From Marinomonas ushuaiensis DSM 15871 (GTDB taxonomy: Bacteria; Pseudomonadota; Gammaproteobacteria; Pseudomonadales; Marinomonadaceae): 64,000 nt of DNA. This document shows positions 8,418-16,717 of the stretch, in pieces. The notes beneath the pieces were generated by a model that made no database searches, was not told the DNA's origin, and saw only the letters and a program-made list of their open reading frames with translations. Every line of letters starts with the position of its first letter. Positions within the stretch are counted from its first letter, which is position 1. Where the stretch lies: contig NZ_JAMB01000001.1 of the NCBI RefSeq assembly GCF_000521805.1, forward strand, positions 186,001 through 250,000. Reading direction: 5' to 3'. Both the position numbers and the translations under genes were made by a program.

Positions 8418-8996
8418 ATGGTTACTATGAAAAATCATAAAAGATCCTTTATCCATGTGGGCAATCATCTCGCCATGGACCTGATAAATACTCAGTTTGC
8501 ATGCCATGGTGAGACGGTTGATCTATTGGCTAGTTTTGACGACGTTCACCAATGGGCGACTGAGGCAGGCATTACATTAACAACCAGTCATGATGATGCA
8601 GACATAGAATCTGTCTGGTTGCTAAGAGAAGCAATAAAAACGCTGATGACAAATCAAAGTGACCAGCAAGCGCTTTCTGAAGACGCAATAGATGTTGTAA
8701 ATAAGTATTTGTGTCATGCACCGATGCAGAAAAGGTTAGAGACTGTTGATGAAGGCGTGTCTTTGCGGCCTTTGTATCAAACGTTGACGCTGGATCAATT
8801 ACTTGGAAAAATCGCCAACGAAGCGGCTGAGTTACTTACCTCACCACAAAACCAACAGATCAAATCTTGTTCGAATGAGAAATGTATCCTGATGTTTCTA
8901 GACACATCTCGTGGGAAGAAACGTCGATGGTGCAGCATGGAGCACTGCGGAAACCGAGCCAAAGCAGCGAACTTTTATCATGCCAATAAAGATTAA
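8418..8996 (+). CDS. CGNR zinc-finger / ABATE-domain protein, putative regulator
   Basis: A 192-residue protein. The N-terminal ABATE-like part has HVGNHLAMDLINTQ, and the C-terminus has the treble-clef CGNR finger with CSNEKCILMFLDTSRGKKRRWCSMEHCGNR, giving the four Cys ligands (two CxxxxC-type knuckles). Such proteins are thought to bind DNA, often next to the enzymes they control. It is divergent from the VOC/flavoprotein operon. The ATG at 8418 has AAAGG upstream; a second ATG at 8427 is possible. Confidence 0.85.
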   Translation: MVTMKNHKRSFIHVGNHLAMDLINTQFACHGETVDLLASFDDVHQWATEAGITLTTSHDDADIESVWLLREAIKTLMTNQSDQQALSEDAIDVVNKYLCHAPMQKRLETVDEGVSLRPLYQTLTLDQLLGKIANEAAELLTSPQNQQIKSCSNEKCILMFLDTSRGKKRRWCSMEHCGNRAKAANFYHANKD

Positions 8997-9115
8997 CTTT
9001 TGATACTTGTGCAATAAGGCCATCTGTAAATTTGAATCGTTTTTAAGTAGATACATAGGTAGTAAATACTTACAAACTTTTTTATGTTCTTACGCAAATA
9101 CTTATAAGTCTCGAT

Positions 9116-9673
9116 TTATGAGTATTTGAATAAGGTCGCAATACAAAATGCTGATAAATCTGTATAAACGGTAAACGGGAAATCTATTTTCTTATATTGA
9201 GTCTCACGGCCTTTCCCAGTTAATACTAATACCGGTGCACATCCTCGCGCTTCGCCTGCCTGAAGATCTCTAAGAGAGTCTCCAACCATAATCGCTGGGT
9301 GTTCTTGGAAAGATAAACCAAGCTGCGCCTCAATCGCTTCAATCATCCCACTTTTGGGTTTACGGCAAGTGCAATTGTCGTCTGGACCATGGGGGCAATA
9401 TTGTATTCCTGAAATATGGCCACCCTCTTCTTTTACTAAACTAATCATTTTGTCGTGCATGGTTTGAAGTGTTGCTTCGTCATAATAACCACGAGCAATA
9501 CCTGATTGATTGGTAACAACAAACACTTTAAAGCCTGCTTTCGACAAAGCGGCAATTGATTTGATACTACCTGGCAAGGGTAGCCATTCTTCAACTGACT
9601 TAACGTATTGATCCGAGTCTTGGTTGATAACGCCGTCTCGGTCTAACAGAATAATGGGTTTAATTTGTGCCAT
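9116..9673 (-). CDS. gmhB: D-glycero-beta-D-manno-heptose 1,7-bisphosphate 7-phosphatase
   Basis: A 185-residue HAD phosphatase of the LPS heptose pathway. HAD motif I is LLDRDGVIN, with the Mg-binding Asp pair; motif II is VVTNQSGIARGYY; the zinc-binding loop is CPHGPDDNCTCRKP; motif III/IV is IMVGDSLRDLQAG. It removes the C7 phosphate to give heptose 1-phosphate used for inner-core LPS. In Pseudomonas, gmhB also lies in the oriC-proximal block, consistent with the location here. Confidence 0.93.
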   Translation of the reverse strand: MAQIKPIILLDRDGVINQDSDQYVKSVEEWLPLPGSIKSIAALSKAGFKVFVVTNQSGIARGYYDEATLQTMHDKMISLVKEEGGHISGIQYCPHGPDDNCTCRKPKSGMIEAIEAQLGLSFQEHPAIMVGDSLRDLQAGEARGCAPVLVLTGKGRETQYKKIDFPFTVYTDLSAFCIATLFKYS

Positions 9674-9726
9674 TTGAAAATTACCTTGCCAAAAATATGA
9701 ATGGATTGAATGAGGTTCTTTAGAGA

Positions 9727-10197
9727 TTAATTCTCACCAATATCAGCGAATATTGTGTTGCGGCAAACAAGGCTCAGGTGATTTGGGGACAAGCCAATAT
9801 CCAATCCCCTTTGTCCGCCGCTAACATAGATTTTGTTGATGCCTTTTGCACTTTGATCGATACAAGTGATAAGGCTTTTCTTCTGTCCAATAGGGCTAAT
9901 GCCACCCACCAAATAACCGGTTAAACGCTCTGCTTCTTTGATGTCTGCCATGCGTAGTTTTTTCACATTGAAAGCACTGGCGGCACGTTTCAAATTTAGT
10001 GTGCCAATAACTGGAACAATGGCGACAAAAAATTGTTTGTCATCACTTACTAGCAAGGTTTTAAAGACACAGGCTGGATCGAGGCCAAGTTTTTGTGCTG
10101 CTTCTTCGCCAAAATTGGTGCAATTATGGTCGTGCTCATATTCATGAATACTAAATGAAATTTTTTGTTTCTTTAATAGATTGATAGCAGGCGTCAC
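9727..10197 (-). CDS. ybaK: Cys-tRNA(Pro)/Cys-tRNA(Cys) deacylase, YbaK type
   Basis: A 156-residue member of the YbaK/ProX editing family; it hydrolyses mis-charged Cys-tRNA(Pro). Family blocks seen are CVFKTLLV, the conserved Lys region LNLKRAASAFNVKKLRMA and the GYLVGGISPIGQKK loop, followed by VSGGQRGLDIGLSP. The length is normal. It ends a short minus-strand run, 15 bp upstream (in transcription order, downstream) of trkH, so it may be read through from trkA-trkH. Confidence 0.93.
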   Translation of the reverse strand: MTPAINLLKKQKISFSIHEYEHDHNCTNFGEEAAQKLGLDPACVFKTLLVSDDKQFFVAIVPVIGTLNLKRAASAFNVKKLRMADIKEAERLTGYLVGGISPIGQKKSLITCIDQSAKGINKIYVSGGQRGLDIGLSPNHLSLVCRNTIFADIGEN

Positions 10198-10212
10198 GTT
10201 TGATCTTCCCTT

Positions 10213-11661
10213 TTATCGTTGCCAAAACATAGGTGTAAATAAAACCAACAAAGTAAATACTTCCAAACGGCCAAGCAACATAGAGAAACACAACATCCAT
10301 TTTGCTGGGTCGCCAATACTAGCGAAACTTGAGGATACTTCGCCCAAACCTGGGCCAAGGTTATTTAATGTGGCGGCAACAGCAGACCAAGCAGTAACTT
10401 GATCCAAACCTGTTGCCATCAAGCCAATCATCAATACGATATAAACCAACAAGTAAGCCGAGAAGAATCCCCATACGGCAGAGACCACTCTTTCTTGAAT
10501 GGCTTTGCCACCAACTTTGACGGGAATGACTGCATTAGGATGTATCAAACGTTGTATCTCTCGGAGACCTTGCTTAAGGATCAATAAGATACGAATTACC
10601 TTCATACCGCCACCGGTTGAGCTTGCACAACCACCAACGAAAGACGTGACGATCAATAAGAAAGGTAAGAAATGTGGCCAGTTCGAAAAGTTCGAGGTGC
10701 TAAACCCCGATGTCGTTGCAATCGAAACGCCTTCGAATACCGCATAGCGTAAAGACGTACTCCAATCAAATGTTGATGTCATTGCTAAAACGAGAGTCGA
10801 TAACAATACCGTACTTGATAAGATCAATAAAAAGAAACGGGCTTCAGGGTCTTTAAAGTAATGCCAAATACTTTTGTGTCTCCAAGCGAAGAAATGCAAA
10901 GCGAAGTTGAAAGCGGAAACGATCATAAAGAAGACACATATCAATTCAATTGCCACACTATTGAAATAACCAATACTCTCATCGTGGGTTGAGAAACCAC
11001 CAATGGCAACCGTCGAGAAGCTGTGACAAATAGCATCGAATAAAGACATGCCTGCTATCCAATATCCTAAAGCACACACACTGGTTAATGTCGCATAAAT
11101 GTACCAAAGCGCTTTTGCGGTCTCCGCTATACGTGGTGTGAGCTTGGTGTCTTTTACTGGGCCTGGTGTTTCTGCTCGATAAAGCTGCATACCACCGATA
11201 CCTAACATCGGCATGATTGCCACGGCCAAAACGATGATACCCATACCGCCTAACCAGGTAATCCACTGACGATAAAACAAGATGGATTTCGGTAAGTCAT
11301 CAATCCCAGTAAGAATGGTCGCCCCTGTGGTTGTGAACCCTGACATGGATTCAAACAAAGAGTCAGTAAAGGAAAGGTCTGGGTTTTCAGATAGGAAAAA
11401 AGGCACTGAACCAAAAAGGCCAAGTACCGTCCAGAAAAGAACGGTAACTAAGAATCCGTCACGAATTTTTAGCTCTCCGCGTGCGTTTCTAACAGGAAAC
11501 CAAAGAAGAAAACCGCCTAATAAATTGACCAATAACGCATAAAGAAATGCATCAAGCGCACCGTCATTGTAAATCAGAGAAACAATAATGGGTGGAATCA
11601 GCGAGATACTGAAGACCATTACCAATAAACCAATGACGCGAGTAATGACACTAAAATGCAT
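10213..11661 (-). CDS. trkH: Trk potassium uptake system membrane subunit
   Basis: A 482-residue polytopic membrane protein with the four P-loop-like filter segments of TrkH, e.g. SGFTTTGATIL, FSTVAIGGFSTHD, ATTSGFSTSNF and ATLNNLGPGLG; each carries the expected Gly. Conserved RQWITWLGGMGIIVLAVAIMP follows. It forms the K+ pore and is gated by TrkA. It is encoded 75 bp after trkA on the same strand; a short hairpin (11676-11700) lies in the gap but has no T-run. Confidence 0.95.
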   Translation of the reverse strand: MHFSVITRVIGLLVMVFSISLIPPIIVSLIYNDGALDAFLYALLVNLLGGFLLWFPVRNARGELKIRDGFLVTVLFWTVLGLFGSVPFFLSENPDLSFTDSLFESMSGFTTTGATILTGIDDLPKSILFYRQWITWLGGMGIIVLAVAIMPMLGIGGMQLYRAETPGPVKDTKLTPRIAETAKALWYIYATLTSVCALGYWIAGMSLFDAICHSFSTVAIGGFSTHDESIGYFNSVAIELICVFFMIVSAFNFALHFFAWRHKSIWHYFKDPEARFFLLILSSTVLLSTLVLAMTSTFDWSTSLRYAVFEGVSIATTSGFSTSNFSNWPHFLPFLLIVTSFVGGCASSTGGGMKVIRILLILKQGLREIQRLIHPNAVIPVKVGGKAIQERVVSAVWGFFSAYLLVYIVLMIGLMATGLDQVTAWSAVAATLNNLGPGLGEVSSSFASIGDPAKWMLCFSMLLGRLEVFTLLVLFTPMFWQR

Positions 11662-11736
11662 ACTTTCTTCCTAGAGCTCGATAAGAATCTTATATCGAGC
11701 GTCCGTTAAAATTTCAAAGCGTGTTTAAAAAAATTC

Positions 11737-13110
11737 TTAAAAGAAGGTCAAACCTACTTGAAAGAGTTGTTCCACTGCGGGTATTTGTTTCTTGTTCGTT
11801 ACGAAAAGAATGACGTGATCTTCTGCTTGAATAACCAACTCGCTGGTGGCAATAATTAAATCGTCTTCTCGAACAATCGCACCAATCGTTGCACCTTCTG
11901 GCAGGTTCAAATTTGCGATACTTCGACCAACCACTTTAGAAGATCGATAATCACCATGAGCGACAGCTTCTAGTGCTTCTGCTGCACCTTTACGCATGGA
12001 GTGAACGTTCACAACATCACCACGGCGAATATAACTTAGGAGTGAGCTAATGGTGGTTTGTTGAGGTGAGATGGCAATGTCGATCATGCCTTCTTGAACG
12101 ATATCTACATAAGCCGGATTATTGATAATGGTCATAACCGTTCTAACACCCAGAACTTTTGCCAGCATTGAAGACATGATATTGGCTTCATCGTTGTTGG
12201 TCAGTGCACAAAACACGTCAGTTGATTCTATATTTTCTTCAAGCAACAATTCCTGCTTAGAAGCATCACCATGCAAAACAATGGTGTTATCCAGCGTTTC
12301 TGATAAATAACGACAGCGTTCTGGATCTCGTTCAATAATTTTAACTCGGTATTCTTTTTCTAGACTCTGTGCAAGGCGTTCGCCAATGTTACCGCCACCG
12401 GCAATAATGATGCGACGATAAGGTATATCAAGTGGACGCAGTTCACTCATTACATCTAATACGTCTCGCTGAGCGGTTAGGAAGAAGACTTCATCGTTGG
12501 CGCGAATGTAAGTATTGCCGTCAGGGGAAATGGATTTACCATCTCGATAAATCGCGGCAATACGAGTTTGAATGGAAGGCATGTGTTCTTTCAAAAAACT
12601 AATCTGCTGGTCGATTAGTGGTCCACCCTTTTCTGCCTTCACTACAACCAGTTGTACTTTACCTTCGGCAAATTCCATAACTTGCAATGCACCAGGGTAA
12701 CGAATTAATCGACTTAAATGTTTTGTGACTTCTTTTTCAGGACTGATGCGGACATCCATAGGAAGTGCTTGGTCACAGAATAATTCAGGATACTTCGAAT
12801 AAGCGCTGGTACGAATACGGCCAATTTTAGTTGGTGTTTTAAACAAAGTATGAGCAACCTGACAGGCAATCATATTTGTTTCGTCTTGGTTGCTCACAGC
12901 AATAAGCATGTCAGCGTCATTTCCACCAGCTTGTTCAAGAATATCTGGGTGTGAACCATTGCCTTGAACGGTTTGGATGTCTAGCCTGTCTTGAAGTTCT
13001 CTAAGGCGATCTAAATCTTTATCGATGACTGTTATGTCGTTATCTTCACTTGCTAGATTTTCCGCAAGAGTGGCGCCAACTTGGCCCGCACCTATAATAA
13101 TGATTTTCAT
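11737..13110 (-). CDS. trkA: Trk potassium transporter regulatory NAD-binding subunit
   Basis: A 457-residue cytoplasmic protein with two RCK units. The first Rossmann motif is IIIGAGQVGATLAENLA (residues 3-19), and the second is IIIAGGGNIGERLAQSLE near residue 235; each is followed by a TrkA-C domain. It binds NAD(H) and gates TrkH. The gene lies next to rsmB-fmt-def, an arrangement common in gammaproteobacteria, and is followed by trkH here. Confidence 0.95.
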   Translation of the reverse strand: MKIIIIGAGQVGATLAENLASEDNDITVIDKDLDRLRELQDRLDIQTVQGNGSHPDILEQAGGNDADMLIAVSNQDETNMIACQVAHTLFKTPTKIGRIRTSAYSKYPELFCDQALPMDVRISPEKEVTKHLSRLIRYPGALQVMEFAEGKVQLVVVKAEKGGPLIDQQISFLKEHMPSIQTRIAAIYRDGKSISPDGNTYIRANDEVFFLTAQRDVLDVMSELRPLDIPYRRIIIAGGGNIGERLAQSLEKEYRVKIIERDPERCRYLSETLDNTIVLHGDASKQELLLEENIESTDVFCALTNNDEANIMSSMLAKVLGVRTVMTIINNPAYVDIVQEGMIDIAISPQQTTISSLLSYIRRGDVVNVHSMRKGAAEALEAVAHGDYRSSKVVGRSIANLNLPEGATIGAIVREDDLIIATSELVIQAEDHVILFVTNKKQIPAVEQLFQVGLTFF

Positions 13111-13404
13111 ATTCTGCCTTAGAGTCAGATGTATTTTAGACTCTGCGTTTAATGTTCGGGTTTATTGCTTTATCTAGGCCATTGTGGCCAATGAAATAGC
13201 ATCACAAGACTTTTAATTTAATAGGTTAAGTTTAACCACATAAGCACAATTATTTAACTTGATCTTGGAAAATACTCATATTTATTTTCACACTCTTTGT
13301 ATTGGCTTCTGTTCTTAGTACTTATTATCACCTCTCTTTTTCTCTTGTTACTTTTTAAGTAGAGATGTCGGATAGAGAAGACTGTAAATACCAGGCAAAA
13401 AAAT
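13111..13404. other. Non-coding region upstream of trkA
   Basis: No gene is seen. It must contain the trkA promoter, but no convincing -35/-10 pair could be chosen. A short palindrome GGTTAAGTTTAACC occurs at 13224-13237. The end of the gap is taken by the terminator and parS-like site described separately. Confidence 0.6.
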
Positions 13405-13444
13405 ACCCAGTCAACTGTGTTCCATGTGAAACAATTGACTGGGT
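13395..13444 (-). terminator. Intrinsic terminator of the rsmB transcript, parS-like sequence in its loop
   Basis: On the minus strand a 10-bp perfect stem (13435-13444 with 13405-13414) is followed by a run of seven T, 17 bp after the rsmB stop. The 20-base apical region is itself an imperfect palindrome matching parS, so the hairpin can extend further. Confidence 0.88.
13418..13433. promoter_or_regulatory. parS: parS-like ParB binding site A
   Basis: TGTTCCATGTGAAACA matches the bacterial parS consensus TGTTNCACGTGAAACA at all but one position (core C to T). It lies in the loop of the terminator. Confidence 0.65.
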
Positions 13445-13460
13445 TTAGTTAACGATCTTT

Positions 13461-14810
13461 TTAGGCGCTTATTTTTTGTAGTAAGCAATAATAGAAACCA
13501 TCATGACCTTCTAAGCTTGGGAAAAGCTGGCGACCATGACTTACCGGAATCCCCCACTCTATTGATAAATCTTCATTAATAGTATTTAAAGGAACTTCAT
13601 TAGCGTCTAGTTGGCTTTCTAAAAACTGATGTATTTGTTGTTCGTTTTCTTCTGGCATCAAAGAGCAAGTTACATAAAGCAAGAAACCATTTGGCTTAAG
13701 TGTTTTCCAAACCTGATTCACTATCTCTCGTTGAATTTCAACAAGCTCATTAATATCGGCTGGCTTGCGATTGATCTTAATGTCTGGATTTCTGCGAATA
13801 ACACCTGTCGCAGAACAAGGTACGTCTAATAGAATCTTGTCAAACTGTTCCCCTTCCCACCAAGCATCTAAGTCTCCTGCGTCAGCACAAATTAGATGGG
13901 CTGAGTAACCTAAACGTTCAAGGTTGGACTCAATTTTTTCCATGCGCCAAGGCTCTAATTCAACCGCAGTTAGTTCAATGTCTTTTGCTACTTCTAAAAG
14001 GTGCCCTGTTTTACCACCTGGCGCTGCGCAAGCATCAAGTACTTTCTCTCCTGATTTAGGCAAAAGAATATGTGCAGACAGCTGAGCCGCTTCATCTTGA
14101 ACGCTTGAAAAACCTTCCTCGAAGTTTGGTAACTCACTTACTCGAACCGCATTTCTTAGGTATAACGCAGAGGGTGAGAACTCACCTGCATTTGACTTTA
14201 TACCTAATTCTGACAATTGCGTTTGATATGTTTCACGTGAAACCGCACTCTCATTCACACGAATACACATAGGAGGATGTGTATTGCTGGCTTCGATTAT
14301 TTCTTCAAGCTGATCAGGCCAATGCTTATTGAAACGTTTTACTAACCATTTCGGCTGGTTGTATTCAACCGAAGGCATAGATTCCAAACTCGCTATGATC
14401 TCATCGCCTTCTCGTTGATAACGACGTAAGACTGCATTCATGAGTTTTGTTGCCCAATCTTTATTGAGTAATCGACAAGCTTCAACAGACTCATTTACGG
14501 CAGCATGGTCTGGTGTGTTCATATAACTAAGCTGGTAAAGGCCCAAAAGCAAGGTCGCGTATAAATCTGTATCCTTTTCTTCAAAAGGATGTGATAACAA
14601 ACTTAAAGCAACACTGTTTAATTTCGGGTACTGGCGGCATACGCCAAAGCATAATTCTTTAAGTAGTGGAATGTGTTCGCTTGCTACATCGGTTTGGTGA
14701 CGGGCAAGTTGTGTACTCAAAGAGCCTTGCTGAAGTAAGATATTAGCAATGATTTCAATCGCGACTTGGCGAGCACTGTGTTGTATTGACGTTGTATCTG
14801 ATGGTTTCAT
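13461..14810 (-). CDS. rsmB: 16S rRNA (cytosine-967 C5) methyltransferase
   Basis: A 449-residue protein: an N-terminal NusB-like helical RNA-binding domain (residues 1-140) and a C-terminal SAM methyltransferase. The SAM motif is LDACAAPGGKTGHLL, the catalytic PC motif is LLDVPCSATGVIRRNPDIK and the second catalytic Cys is in YVTCSLMPEENE. It methylates C967 of 16S rRNA. The stop/start with fmt touches at 14810. It carries a parS-like site inside the coding region. Confidence 0.95.
   Translation of the reverse strand: MKPSDTTSIQHSARQVAIEIIANILLQQGSLSTQLARHQTDVASEHIPLLKELCFGVCRQYPKLNSVALSLLSHPFEEKDTDLYATLLLGLYQLSYMNTPDHAAVNESVEACRLLNKDWATKLMNAVLRRYQREGDEIIASLESMPSVEYNQPKWLVKRFNKHWPDQLEEIIEASNTHPPMCIRVNESAVSRETYQTQLSELGIKSNAGEFSPSALYLRNAVRVSELPNFEEGFSSVQDEAAQLSAHILLPKSGEKVLDACAAPGGKTGHLLEVAKDIELTAVELEPWRMEKIESNLERLGYSAHLICADAGDLDAWWEGEQFDKILLDVPCSATGVIRRNPDIKINRKPADINELVEIQREIVNQVWKTLKPNGFLLYVTCSLMPEENEQQIHQFLESQLDANEVPLNTINEDLSIEWGIPVSHGRQLFPSLEGHDGFYYCLLQKISA
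14229..14244. promoter_or_regulatory. parS: parS-like ParB binding site B (inside rsmB)
   Basis: TGTTTCACGTGAAACC, 15 of 16 positions of the consensus, containing a perfect 14-bp palindrome (14230-14243). It encodes the VSRET residues of RsmB. Confidence 0.8.
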
Positions 14811-15820
14811 TATGATGCCTGCTCACTTTTATTTTCACTTTCATTTTCGCTAACACCAAGACGTTGACCAATTTTCAGAGCCGACTTGTGTTTGCCATTT
14901 AGTGCATCCTGAACTTTCATACGTTTGCCACCAGCAAATTGAATATCCGTAATAAGAATGGAGCCTTGCCCTGTTGCTACAACAATGCCGTCTTTGTTTA
15001 CTACAATGATTTCTCCAGGTGAGGTTGATTCATCACTCACGCTAGATAGCCCAATCGCATGAATTTTCATCACACCAGAAAGGCTGTTTGTATAGGATCC
15101 AGGCCAAGGTGATAAGCCCCTTATCTGTTTCTCAATTTCTACTGCAGACTTAGACCAATTAACTTCACCTTCCAACTTCGTTAGTTTAGCCGCATAACAG
15201 GTTTGGCTTTCGTCTTGCTCTTCTGGAGTTAATGTTCCTTCTTTCAAATACTCTAATGATTCGATTAAAGCTTCGCCTCCAATAGTGGCTAGACGATCGT
15301 GAAGTGTTGCGAAAGTGTCGGTTGGTGTTATGTCGCATTGATGCTTTAACAGCATATCACCTGTATCTAAACCAACGTCCATTTGCATGATGGTAATACC
15401 CGTTTCTAAATCCCCAGCGATTAGCGCCCTGTTGATAGGTGCGGCACCACGCCAACGCGGTAACAAGGACGCATGAACATTGATACAACCAAGTTTAGGT
15501 GTGTCCAACACAACCTTTGGCAAAATGATTCCATACGCCGCCACAACCATTAGATCCGCATTTAGTTCAGCAAGTTGTGCTTTGTCTTCTTCTTGTTTGA
15601 AATTTAATGGTTGAAAGACAGGAATGTCATTGGCGATGGCAAGTTGTTTTACTGGACTTTGTACAAGCTTTTGACCGCGCCCTGCTGGACGGTCTGGCTG
15701 AGTATAAACGCCTACAATGTCGTAATGGTTGATAGATTGTTTCTCAATAATAGCTTGTAAGCTAGCGGCGGCGAATTCTGGTGTTCCCGCAAAAACGATG
15801 CGAAGTGGTGATGTTTGCAT
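14810..15820 (-). CDS. fmt: Methionyl-tRNA formyltransferase
   Basis: A 336-residue enzyme that formylates initiator Met-tRNA using 10-formyl-THF. The formyltransferase core shows VFAGTPEFAAASL at the N-terminus, the catalytic block NVHASLLPRWRGAAPINRAL and GITIMQMDVGLDTGDML. The C-terminal OB-like domain follows from about residue 210. A short hydrophilic tail rich in Glu, Ser and Asn ends the protein. It is preceded by a terminator that separates it from def. Confidence 0.95.
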   Translation of the reverse strand: MQTSPLRIVFAGTPEFAAASLQAIIEKQSINHYDIVGVYTQPDRPAGRGQKLVQSPVKQLAIANDIPVFQPLNFKQEEDKAQLAELNADLMVVAAYGIILPKVVLDTPKLGCINVHASLLPRWRGAAPINRALIAGDLETGITIMQMDVGLDTGDMLLKHQCDITPTDTFATLHDRLATIGGEALIESLEYLKEGTLTPEEQDESQTCYAAKLTKLEGEVNWSKSAVEIEKQIRGLSPWPGSYTNSLSGVMKIHAIGLSSVSDESTSPGEIIVVNKDGIVVATGQGSILITDIQFAGGKRMKVQDALNGKHKSALKIGQRLGVSENESENKSEQAS

Positions 15821-15835
15821 AGTGTTTCCTTAACA

Positions 15836-15860
15836 AAAAATCAGGCCAAAGCCTGATTTT
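15836..15860 (-). terminator. Intrinsic terminator between def and fmt
   Basis: A perfect 10-bp stem (15837-15846 with 15851-15860) with loop CAAA; on the minus strand it is followed by six T. It lies after def and 16 bp before the fmt start, so fmt transcription either reads through or starts at the hairpin. Confidence 0.8.
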
Positions 15861-15933
15861 AAAATATATATATTGTCGGTCTAAGAATAACGACTTAAAA
15901 GCAATGATCTAGAATTAGAAGGTTATAAAAATT

Positions 15934-16449
15934 TTAACCTTGTTTTAGAGCAAGCTTGTGAGCTTTCTCTAACTTACTTTTAATTCGGTTACGCTTGAGT
16001 GGGGATATATAATCCACCATGAGTTTGCCATCAAGATGATCTACTTCATGCTGAACGCAAACAGCCATCAACTCATCAACTTCTAACTCGAATGGTTTAC
16101 CGTGGCGATCTAGTGCCTTTACTCTTACCTTGGCAGCACGATAGATGTGCTCGTAAAAACCAGGTACAGATAAACAACCTTCTTGAAACTCATTCGCTTC
16201 ATCGTCTAAAATTTCAAACTCTGGGTTGATGAAAACAATGGGTTCGTTACGCTCTTCAGAAAAATCCATTACCACTAGGCGATGATGATAATCCACTTGA
16301 GTCGCGGCTAATCCCAAACCATTTTCGTCATACATGGTGTCTAGCATGTCATCGATTTGAGTTTGTAGCTCATCCGTAAACTCACTGATTGGCTTCGCAA
16401 CCTTGCGTAAGCGTTTGTCTGGGTATTCAAGTACAGTTAAAACAGCCAT
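15934..16449 (-). CDS. def: Peptide deformylase
   Basis: A 171-residue metalloenzyme that removes the N-formyl group from new proteins. The three signature motifs are complete: GLAATQVD (GxGxAAxQ-type), EGCLSVPG with the metal Cys, and QHEVDHLDG with the HExxH metal ligands and catalytic Glu. An upstream ATG at 16479 would add ten residues, but the ATG at 16449 has a GGAAAA ribosome site at proper distance and gives the usual family N-terminus. It precedes fmt on the same strand and is divergent from dprA. Confidence 0.95.
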   Translation of the reverse strand: MAVLTVLEYPDKRLRKVAKPISEFTDELQTQIDDMLDTMYDENGLGLAATQVDYHHRLVVMDFSEERNEPIVFINPEFEILDDEANEFQEGCLSVPGFYEHIYRAAKVRVKALDRHGKPFELEVDELMAVCVQHEVDHLDGKLMVDYISPLKRNRIKSKLEKAHKLALKQG

Positions 16450-16717
16450 GATCTTTTCCAACGATGTGTCTTTGTTCATGAGTGGAGACGATCTCTCCTA
16501 CTCTTTTCATTACTCTATTGTAACGCAACTCTGCCTTTTGAGCAGTCCTCTCATGGCGGTTTTTTGTGCAATATGATTGAATAGGTTTATAGCCAAAACC
16601 TATTTGTGTTTGGTTAGAATGTTTTAGGCAAGGAATGCCTGAGTTTATCTCTTAAATAAAAACGGTTTGGTGATAAGTTGTCTACCGTTGAGTGAATTGC
16701 AAGGAAGCAGTTTCGTT

